Shown here in pieces: positions 56,195-64,000 of a stretch of 64,000 nt of DNA. Every line of letters starts with the position of its first letter. The stretch's first letter is position 1. This DNA comes from Parapristionchus giblindavisi (lineage: Eukaryota > Nematoda > Chromadorea > Rhabditida > Diplogasteridae): the NCBI GenBank assembly GCA_943737045.1, contig CALSFV010000295.1:72501-136500 (forward strand), given 5' to 3'. Made by a program: the position numbers and the translations under genes. The notes under the pieces are model-generated. The model was given only the letters and a program-made list of their open reading frames with translations. It was not told the DNA's origin and made no database searches.

Positions 56195-57090
56195 AGGAAC
56201 AAGAAATGTTTTCTGTTAACAATGCGGTAATGTGAAATTGTTAGAGGGAAAGAGTTCGGTGGAGTTGAAAAGTAAAGAGAAAAACAACAACAAAAAGTAA
56301 GCAAGTTTCCTGCCTTTCTTTTTTTTAAAACAAAGAACAAAACAATATGTCGATATGCTTGATTATTGTGATTCTTCGCGTTACAACATGTATGATAAAT
56401 AAATAAATAACTCTCTACTTCATCACACCCAAACATTCGATATGAGATACCGGAATTGGACCCGAACGAAGAACATTAAATGTAACTCAAAACTGCTATC
56501 TCTTCTTCTTCCTATTAAAAATGAAAATAAAGATGATTGGTTGTTTTCATTCTCTCTAGATTTTCGATTAGATGTGAAAAGAACTATAAATCAATCCACA
56601 TTGTCACCTACAAATTGGGACAATCGGTGTCTTCAAAGCATATTCAGACAGAACTGACCGACTTCAGTTACGGAACACTGAGGTAATTATAGTATTCGAC
56701 GAGACCATCTGAAAATATTCATATCGATATTACTATATTTGTTTATTTATGACAGATTTTCCGAGATTTCCATGGAAGTCAATGCTCCTAACCTTGAAAA
56801 AAAGCAAGATATTAGATCCGCGGGTTTGAGCTATAGAAACTCTAGTTCTCAAATAATGTTCAAGTTACACGTAATCAAATTACAAGATATACACCTTATT
56901 ATATTATTACAGTATGTGCATCACGGTGATTCACTCATGTCGTTACGTACGACGGGACGATCCTACTACCACTATTGGCTTCCATACCATACGCGAGCCG
57001 ACGCATCCACCTCATAATTGTGAGCCGTAAGCTGCAAAATGGGTTCTTATCAATTCCAATTCGAGATTCGCCATTTCGCGAAAGCTATAC
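56195..57090. other. no gene supported
   Basis: AT-rich; open frames at 56442-56657 and 56739-57017 show no recognisable domain. Confidence 0.5.
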
Positions 57091-57093
57091 AAG

Positions 57094-57242
57094 CAGAGAC
57101 AAAAGTGTAACTCACAGCACATAAGAGCTGTGAAGTATTATATTTTTTGTTAAAAAACACTTTTACAGTTTTAACTTAAAAAAAATAACACAAAAGGTTC
57201 ACAGGCCTCATGTGCTGTGGGTTACACTTTTTTCTCTGTGTT
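57094..57242. mobile_element. palindromic MITE, same family as 41076-41224
   Basis: AGAGACAAAAGTGTAACTCA mirrored by GGGTTACACTTTTTTCTCT; shares CACAGCACATAAG. Confidence 0.7.
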
Positions 57243-57673
57243 TAGATACTGGGGGATACTTTGTTCCCAAAATTTTTTTTTAATTACTGCTTGTAGAAAA
57301 TGGATCATAAAATGGAAAATGGAAAATGGAAAATGGATCTTTCTAACAAAGCAAAAACGCTCAAACAATCGCAAGACTTCAAATCACCTGTCAATGAAGA
57401 ACAGAATGAGGAGAGCGTCCAAGGCTGGGAAAAGCGACGAAAACTGAATGAGATCACTGCCGATCGTGCCGAGCGAAATACCGAATAGAGGACAAATTAT
57501 GATAATAGCGGTCGGTAAGTATGACAGAATAAATGGAACTGATCCCTGAAATTACAATATTTCATTTGGAAAATGAGAAATCGTTTAAAGATGGAGGCCT
57601 TTGAATGTCTATGCAAATACGTAACATCATTTGTGCAAGAGATTAGTGATATGCAAGAAATCCTCCCTTGGTG

Positions 57674-58470
57674 TACAGTGCGCGACATAATTATAAGACA
57701 CCCCTAAAAGTTTGGGATTCTGGTCGAATGGTAAATGGAAATCGAAATATGTATAAACCATTTGTTTCCCCTCCTTGGATAACTAAGGTTATCCACGTAT
57801 GAGGGAATTCCATTTCCCGGTCAACGAGAAAATAATGATTTTCCGAAATTTTACCGCGACATAATTATAAGACACCCTGATTTTTTCATGAATTTCTATT
57901 TTTTTTTAAACTTCTGCATAACACCAACAGGGCAACAATAGGTTAATAATTGATGTTATGGCCCATTCTCGAGATTAGGCTAAAGGTGCGATTAGGCATG
58001 CTTCCATAGAGGGCAGAAAACAATTGCCGCTCGATGTCGTCCCACTCCTTTTTGATGAAAGCCCTCAATTCGGTAACGGGTGCATACTGTTTGTTGTTCT
58101 TGTACACACGTAGAACCATGATGCCACATATGTTCTACATGTGGTTCACATCGATGGAGCCCGTCGGGCACGGAAGAACAGAGATGTTCTTGACTGCGAA
58201 CAACGCTTTTGAGGGGTACTCGCATGAATGGAAGCGCTGTCTTTCTGGGAGATCAGGTTGCGGGCATGGCTCTTCCTCATGAACAGAACAAGGGTAGTCT
58301 GGTGCATCATCTGATACTCCGGATAGTCCATCCTGCTGGAGCTGAAGGAGATGGGCGGCATGTCGAATTTTAGGAACCCGCCCCAGTAGGGTTGCCGTTG
58401 CGTAAGCGTTATCGTATTTACCGGGCCCTGTTCCCATCTCTTGCCACTCTCTCGTCATTTCCCGCAATAG
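57674..58470 (-). pseudogene. decayed Tc1-like transposase and its left terminal repeat
   Basis: TACAGTGCGCGACATAATTA at 57674 is Tc1/mariner-like, and CGCGACATAATTATAAGACA recurs about 170 bases inward in the same direction, like an IR/DR end. The minus frames, with frameshifts and a stop, read QKDSASIHASTPQK (cf. the QQDNAPIH catalytic Asp), LFAVKNISVLPCPTGS, then NICGIMVLRVYKNNKQYAP and RAFIKKEWDDIERQLFSAL. These correspond to the IENLWGxL(A/V)RRVYxNxKQ...EW C-terminus of Tc1 transposases. The SPDLNPIE box is destroyed and the 5' half is missing, cut off by the foldback element on the right. Confidence 0.75.
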
Positions 58471-58487
58471 AGAAGAGAGACTGCCAA

Positions 58488-58528
58488 GATAGCGTAATTC
58501 CCGCTAAATTAGCGGGAATTACGCTATC
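58488..58528. repeat. 41-bp near-perfect palindrome at the foldback boundary
   Basis: GATAGCGTAATTCCCGCTAA meets its own reverse complement across three central bases. It may be two abutting element termini, one belonging to the foldback element on its right. Confidence 0.7.
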
Positions 58529-59869
58529 TCTCGCCCCCCTTCCCCTCTCCTTACTCTCTGTTCATGCCACCCGCCTCTCCCTATTTAAGGCACGTTTGAA
58601 GAGATATCTAATTTCCCTCACATCCGAGAGCTGTGCAGTCAACAGCAAAGTTGTAGCTCACATCGATCCGGTTCTGATTATTTTTTGGCTGAGACGATAC
58701 GATCAAAACAAACAGAATGACAATCGTTCTACTTTTTCAGAGGAAAATCGAAACGATGAGCGTTCAAAATATGTTTTGGTATGGACAGCTGAATTTCTCT
58801 CAATGATCAGAGGAATCAGATTAGCATTTGAATACTGATTATCCATGTTATTCCCTCTATTTTCAATTTCAATAATTCATTACCTTAAGAGGGACATTGT
58901 TCACCTCTCATTATCATGTCTTCCACTCTCGTCGCTAGTTGTGAGATTCTTTATATCAGATAAATTACACTTCGCATACCATAAGTAATCATTGGATACA
59001 ATATCCGAGACTGTTCCTGTAGATGAATCAGCAGCAACCGAGTGCTCATCACCTAAATCGAGATGACCAAGTTATATTTTCAATGGATTTCTCACAATGA
59101 GGATTTTGTTTTGATTATTTTAATTTTTTAAACAAGAAAAAATAAAAACTATTTTTATTGAATTTAAACGGAAAGAAATGAAAAATTTGTGGCAAATTGT
59201 GAAAACATTTGTCAAAACTTAACAGCATTTCCTTTTTTATTTTTCACGGTCTTATTGTTAGTGTAATATTATCTGTGATTTTTATTGGGTATCTGTTTGC
59301 CCTAATGCATAAGAAAAAAATGGAAAATGTAACAGCTGGCGCTGCAGGGAAAAAATGATATGATGTGGCATACTGTTGCATTTTTCTGAAAATGTACTAG
59401 CATTTTTATTTCTTCACATTATTATTATTTCTTCTCTATCATTACATGACTCCATACATTGAATTTACACATGTGGCATTAATCAAAAACTTCAAAACAT
59501 GTATACCGTTTATTTCGTTTTCGGTTGTTTGTTTTTGCTTGTTTTTTTACTTTATTTACCTATGTGAAGAATGATAAAGTGAAGTATGTAAAATAGCACA
59601 TTTACAGAAAGATGCCACATTATATCAATTTTTCTCTGCAGCGCCAGCTGTTACATTTTTCATTTTTTTCTTAAACATTAGGGCAAACAGATACGCAATA
59701 CAAATCATAGATAATACTACTTTAAGACCGTGAAAAATGGTAAAAAGGAAATGCTGTTTAGCAAATGTTTTCACAATTTGCCACACATGTTTCATTTAAA
59801 TTTTATAAAAAAGTTTTTTTGATTTTTTTCTTGGTTTAAAAATTTAAAATAATCAAAAGAAATCATCAT

Positions 59870-60119
59870 TGTTGGATACCTTGATATGTGGAGACTAGAG
59901 TAGTAACCAATACAAGTTTATCACAAATATAATAGAGTTCGAGTCTAAGACTAGAGATGGGAAGAGACCTACTTTGGACCTACGCTAAGCTAAGAATGAA
60001 ATAGAGAATCATGTGTAGAGTAATGATTATGATAATTAGGGATAATGTACAATGACTATTATGCATTAGCTATATGATAATTATAATATGCTAACTAGAT
60101 TAGATTACACTACACAACA
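59870..60119 (-). repeat. Gypsy element 3' LTR
   Basis: 250 bp, TGTTGG...CAACA. Identical to 63204-63453 in every line compared, so the insertion is young. Confidence 0.92.
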
Positions 60120-60177
60120 CCTCCTTCCTAAGATTCTAAGTTAAAGACAACAGAATCGATAATCAATACAATAAAAA

Positions 60178-62544
60178 CTAATTTACAATTGAACTAACGT
60201 AACTACTACATTCGGAGGTATTACTAACAACGGGCCTTCGGTCTCTGACCGGACGATGATGTGCCTTGCTTGAGGGGTCTGGGATAGGCATGACGATGAC
60301 AGCTCCAGTTGAATTATCCTTCGTAGTTTCTTCTGTCGGCTTCTTGATATCGAATGAATCGATTTGAAGATCAAGTATATCATCTTCATCTTGATCTCTT
60401 CGGGAGATTAATTGATTGGCATGAGCCTTCATTCTCCTTCCTCCCTTATCAATGAGATAAACAACTCGACCGAGTTTATCTACAATGATGGCTTCGCTAC
60501 ATTTCACATTATTAGGTCCATATTTATCACGGTAGTAGACCTTATCACCAGTTTCGAATTCTTTGTGTTTTGCACCATGTTTCTGGTCAAACTGGTGTTT
60601 CATATCTTCATCCTTCTTATCTGATCTACGACTTGGAACCAAGAGACTTAGTCTTGTTGTCAGTTTACGTCCGATGAATACTTCAGCTGGTGATTTATCA
60701 GCTAGTTGTCTATTCGGATGCGATCGATAAGACATGAGGAATGTTTGAACATTCTCTACTTCAGGTCGTTCTCCTTTCAATTTCAGGAGTGTTCGTTTGA
60801 ATATATCAACGAATCGTTCTGCTTGACCATTTGATTGAGGATGATATGGTGGTGTCAGGACGTGCTTGATACCGTACTTGTTACAGTATTCTCGGAAATC
60901 ACTCGAAGTGAATTGTGTTCCATTATCACTGACCAATGTTTCTGGACAACCATATGCAGATATGAACTTGTGAATGTGTGTGATGATAGAATTAGTATCT
61001 ATTCTATCCATTTCTATTACTTCAGGCCATTTACTGTGTGCATCTACGATAATCAAGTAATTCTTTCCATTCATAGGTCCTGCGAAATCAACGTGAATTC
61101 GCTCCATTGGTCTATCAGTTGATGGCCATGGTTCTATTGGTACCTTGATTGGATTCTTGATTTGATTCATTACGAGTTGATCTTCAACTTCATTCTGTAA
61201 TGATCTGATGAGATTCAGTTTCCAGAACCAATCAGTTCCGATTAAATTTACAGGTGAATCTGTAACATAAACAAATCCCCTATTCTCATCATTCTTATAT
61301 TTCATTTTACAATGAAATTTTTCGAGTATGGATACACTTGTGCCATTTGCACACTTAGCCTGTATTCTTCCCTCTTTTAGGGTGGGAGATCCCAGTGTTT
61401 TCCATACATTCTTGGAGATAAAGGTTAGATCTGAACCAGTATCTACTCGGAATTCAATGTTCTTTCCATTAACATTGACTTGTGCATAGACTCTATTATC
61501 GACGACCTGATTACAGAACACAGCATTGCTATTCTTTCTCTTATAGAATTTATTTCTTTTGTAATCTTTCTTCTTTGGTCGTTTATCTGGATATTTCTTC
61601 CAGCATTCATGCACTGCATGACCATGTCTATCACAATATGCACATTTAGTATCTGATGAACTCTTATCACTTTTTGTCTCCGAATCAACCTCAGCGGTCT
61701 CATCGTTCACTTTGTCCGACTTATTATCACGTAACAAGTAAACATTATTTTGAACTTCTATTGCAGCAACATCTCTTTCAAGTGCTTGAAGGGTAGAGAA
61801 CTTCTCTACAAGTTCATTCAAAGTGATATCTTGTTTGTTATTCACAATGTTCATCAGATTTGTTCGAGCCTTTTTCAGGTTTGGTAGATCAAGACCTGCA
61901 AGGAATACAGTGACCTTCAATTCGTCTTCTGTAATCTCCTTCATCTTTCCCTTCTGATATAGATTGTTGACTTCAGATGCAAATTTCTTGACATCAGTCA
62001 ATCCAAGTATAGACATTCTTTGATTGAGAAATCTTAGACGTAGTTCAAAATCAGAAACTTGTCTACCGAATAGATTAGTCAATTCTTTCACTGTATTCTC
62101 AAATGTCTCATTATACACATCTTTAGGCGACAAATGATTCTTATACTGTGAATTGCATTTTGTACTCAGATGTCTCAACAAGATTCTCACTCTGAGTTTC
62201 TCATCTAAGTGAATCATATCATGTTCGAAAATGTCTTTGTATCTATCATACCAATTCTCGAACGTACACTCATCTTCAGGTTCATATTGGAACTCATTTA
62301 TTCTAGCTTCAAGTGCATCAATCGATGGGCCACTTACAGTATGCACACCTTGGCTACTGTCACCTGAGGTTACTGTAGGATCAGTCGTAACTCTCGCTCC
62401 ATTCGATTCATTGAGAGATCTGATTAGTTGCTCAACTCTCTTATCAGACTCTTCTTGCATCTTGAGCATCATCTTCATGAACGTATCCATCATCGACTTC
62501 ATTCCATTTGAATTGGTCGATTTGGTTCCACCTGAATCAGTCAT
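60178..62544 (-). CDS. gag-pro-int: gag-protease-integrase polyprotein with RT/RNase H missing in frame
   Basis: Continuous 788-residue frame. Residues about 70-265: retrotransposon gag capsid-like. Zinc knuckle CAYCDRHGHAVHEC at 301-314. Retropepsin with RVDTGSDLTFIS (DTG 368-370) and NLIGTDW. Only about 35 residues later (IKVPIEPWPSTDRPME) the integrase core begins, with catalytic D486 (HVDF), D540 (SDNGTQF) and E576 (QAERF), spacing D-53-D-35-E, and a basic C-terminal domain. A normal Gypsy pol would have some 500 residues of RT and RNase H between protease and integrase, and the integrase HHCC finger is also gone. The frame is kept across the gap. The encoded proteins could still assemble particles and integrate cDNA, but cannot make cDNA. 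Confidence 0.93.
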   Translation of the reverse strand: MTDSGGTKSTNSNGMKSMMDTFMKMMLKMQEESDKRVEQLIRSLNESNGARVTTDPTVTSGDSSQGVHTVSGPSIDALEARINEFQYEPEDECTFENWYDRYKDIFEHDMIHLDEKLRVRILLRHLSTKCNSQYKNHLSPKDVYNETFENTVKELTNLFGRQVSDFELRLRFLNQRMSILGLTDVKKFASEVNNLYQKGKMKEITEDELKVTVFLAGLDLPNLKKARTNLMNIVNNKQDITLNELVEKFSTLQALERDVAAIEVQNNVYLLRDNKSDKVNDETAEVDSETKSDKSSSDTKCAYCDRHGHAVHECWKKYPDKRPKKKDYKRNKFYKRKNSNAVFCNQVVDNRVYAQVNVNGKNIEFRVDTGSDLTFISKNVWKTLGSPTLKEGRIQAKCANGTSVSILEKFHCKMKYKNDENRGFVYVTDSPVNLIGTDWFWKLNLIRSLQNEVEDQLVMNQIKNPIKVPIEPWPSTDRPMERIHVDFAGPMNGKNYLIIVDAHSKWPEVIEMDRIDTNSIITHIHKFISAYGCPETLVSDNGTQFTSSDFREYCNKYGIKHVLTPPYHPQSNGQAERFVDIFKRTLLKLKGERPEVENVQTFLMSYRSHPNRQLADKSPAEVFIGRKLTTRLSLLVPSRRSDKKDEDMKHQFDQKHGAKHKEFETGDKVYYRDKYGPNNVKCSEAIIVDKLGRVVYLIDKGGRRMKAHANQLISRRDQDEDDILDLQIDSFDIKKPTEETTKDNSTGAVIVMPIPDPSSKAHHRPVRDRRPVVSNTSECSSYVSSIVN

Positions 62545-62574
62545 GATTATAGTCTGTACTGTTCAATGATAACT

Positions 62575-63195
62575 ATCACGTACTCTATAGTCTGTACTGT
62601 CTTTGACCTTATGTGTACTAGCTACTCGTATCGTGTACGGTGCTCTGATCTTTGATCTCTTATGTGCTTGCTACTCGTATCGTGTACGGTGCTTCGATCT
62701 TTGATCTCAGTTATCTGGTGGATGATCTTTGATCTCCAGTCTCTGGTATCAGAATGATCTATGACCTTTGGTCTCTGATCTTTGGTCTCTAGTCTCAATG
62801 GACAACGATCTTAAGATACGGTGATCTTGATCAGACCTGTGTCAACCTCGGTATCACAATAGCGATACAGTATCCAACCGGGAATCACAACGGTGGTACA
62901 GGTTACACTCGGCTCTTACAATGGTTGCTTTAAATATCAAGTGTGGATCACAAGATAGCAGAGCCAAGGGCCGTGACCAATCGCAGCAACAATCGAGCGT
63001 ATCGAAGTGCCGGTCACAGTGACTATCTCCAGGTGTTACAATATCCACAGACACCAGTCACAGTGGCTATCTCCAGGCTAAGATCTATGCTTTGCCAGCC
63101 ACGACTTACCAGAAACTTACCAGATACTGATTCTTAGCAAAACTAGGTAAAGTCTAAGTCTAATCCTAATCCTAAGTCTTAAACCTAAGATCCTG
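62575..63195 (-). other. Gypsy element 5' leader with internal repeats
   Basis: No ORF. It holds two copies of CTACTCGTATCGTGTACGGT (about 62622 and 62670), a run of GATCTTTGATCT units (62645-62800), and two copies of CACAGTG(A/G)CTATCTCCAGG (about 63015 and 63060). The heptamer is the one found in host introns of this window. Confidence 0.6.
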
Positions 63196-63203
63196 GTCGC
63201 CAA

Positions 63204-63453
63204 TGTTGGATACCTTGATATGTGGAGACTAGAGTAGTAACCAATACAAGTTTATCACAAATATAATAGAGTTCGAGTCTAAGACTAGAGATGGGAAGAG
63301 ACCTACTTTGGACCTACGCTAAGCTAAGAATGAAATAGAGAATCATGTGTAGAGTAATGATTATGATAATTAGGGATAATGTACAATGACTATTATGCAT
63401 TAGCTATATGATAATTATAATATGCTAACTAGATTAGATTACACTACACAACA
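63204..63453 (-). repeat. Gypsy element 5' LTR
   Basis: 250 bp partner of the left LTR. The PBS lies just inside (rc of GATCCTGGTCGCCA). Confidence 0.92.
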
Positions 63454-64000
63454 ATCATGATCGATTTCCATTTAAAATATATTCTTGGGATCACGAGTAC
63501 AAGGCTGATTCATCTACTGGAACAGTCTGGGTTACTGTATACGATGATTACTTACTGCATGCGAAGTGTAATTTATCTGATATAAAAAATCTCGCAACCA
63601 GCGACGAGAGTGGAAGACATGATAATGAGAGGTGAACAATGTCCCTCTTGAGATAATGAATTATTGAAATGGAAAATAGAGGGAATACCAATATTCAAAT
63701 GCTAATCTGATTCCTCTGATCATTGAGTGAAATTCAACTCTTCTTGCAAAAACATATTTTGAATGCTTATCGTTTCGATTTCCCTCTGAAAAAGTAGAAC
63801 AATTGTCATTTTGTTTGTTTTGATCGTATCGTCTCAGCCAAAAAATAATCAGAACCGGATCGATGTGAGCTACAACTTTGCTGTTGACTGCAAAGTTCTC
63901 GGATGTGAGGGAAATTAGATATCTCTTCAAACGTGCCTCAAATAGGGAGAGGCGGGTGGCATGAACAGAGAGTAAGGAGAGGGGAAGGGGGGGGGGGGCG

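Larger units (their letters stand above)
59870..63453 (-). mobile_element. Gypsy-type LTR retrotransposon lacking RT/RNase H
   Basis: 250-bp LTRs 59870-60119 and 63204-63453 begin TGTTGG and end CAACA. A perfect 5-bp target duplication ATCAT flanks it (59865-59869, 63454-63458). On the minus strand the PBS TGGCGACCAGGATC starts one base after the 5' LTR, and the polypurine tract AGGAAGGAGG directly precedes the 3' LTR. A single ORF spans the interior. It is inserted in one arm of a foldback element. Confidence 0.94.
58531..64000. mobile_element. long foldback (inverted-repeat) element, right end outside the window
   Basis: Left arm 58531 to about 59390 mirrors about 59590-59869 continued at 63459-64000 once the Gypsy element is removed. 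The outermost visible bases CCCCCCTTCCCCTCTCC pair with GGAGAGGGGAAGGGGGG at the window end. Arms are about 0.85 kb with a loop near 59.4-59.6 kb. The mirror-image short ORFs in the arms (ISLTSE, VNSKVVAHIDPVL) are diverged between arms and not supported as a gene. Tc4-like foldback elements of worms have such a form, but the family is not proven. Confidence 0.75.

Noticed and set aside
58392..58838. 148-residue + strand ORF
   Set aside because: It starts in the Tc1 relic and runs across the 41-bp palindrome into a foldback arm, and the mirrored arm has diverged without keeping codon structure.

Overview
The window reads as nuclear DNA of a nematode. The evidence is short exon pieces, 3' splice sites of the TTTCAG/TTGTAG type, a nematode-type AKH/GnRH-like neuropeptide precursor (nlp-47 class), and very many palindromic DNA elements. 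A rhabditid or diplogastrid worm would fit, but the species cannot be fixed from sequence alone. No bacterial features, CRISPR array, rRNA or intact tRNA gene were seen.

Region 1 (about 2.1-10.1 kb, + strand) is a small-conductance calcium-activated potassium channel gene (SK/KCNN; kcnl family in worms). Sixteen exons (3414-10096) join in frame to 554 residues covering S1 to S6, the SIGYGD selectivity filter, the calmodulin-binding domain, a coiled coil and a Ser/Pro/Gln-rich tail. The extreme N-terminus is not securely placed.

Region 2 (about 14.6-30.2 kb and 39.7-55.6 kb) is a diverged direct segmental duplication of about 15.7 kb. Each copy carries, on the minus strand, a four-exon neuropeptide precursor with signal peptide, QMTFSDGWEKR, a conserved two-cysteine module and a C-terminal KR-delimited peptide (ANSFNPFGLPSRF or ANYFNPFALPSRF). 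A conserved non-coding block lies upstream of both. After the duplication the copies gained different insertions: MITEs in both, and a 2.2-kb palindrome, a 65-bp minisatellite and a 1.3-kb foldback element in the second copy.

Region 3 (30.5-37.5 kb, between the copies) is a BEL/Pao-type LTR retrotransposon on the minus strand with an intact gag-protease ORF but no reverse transcriptase. It is flanked exactly by two copies of a 1.03-kb host segment, as if by a giant target-site duplication.

Region 4 (57.6-64 kb) contains a decayed Tc1-like transposase and a long foldback element. Into one arm of the foldback a 3.58-kb Gypsy-type LTR element inserted, with a perfect ATCAT target duplication. 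This Gypsy copy has one open gag-protease-integrase frame from which RT/RNase H are missing.

Throughout there are palindromic MITEs, the main family having 19 recognised copies (CTCCGCTCTG...CAGAGCGGAG), and arrays of the heptamer GATCTTT that repeatedly lie at intron 3' ends. Most remaining sequence is intergenic or intronic with no supported gene.
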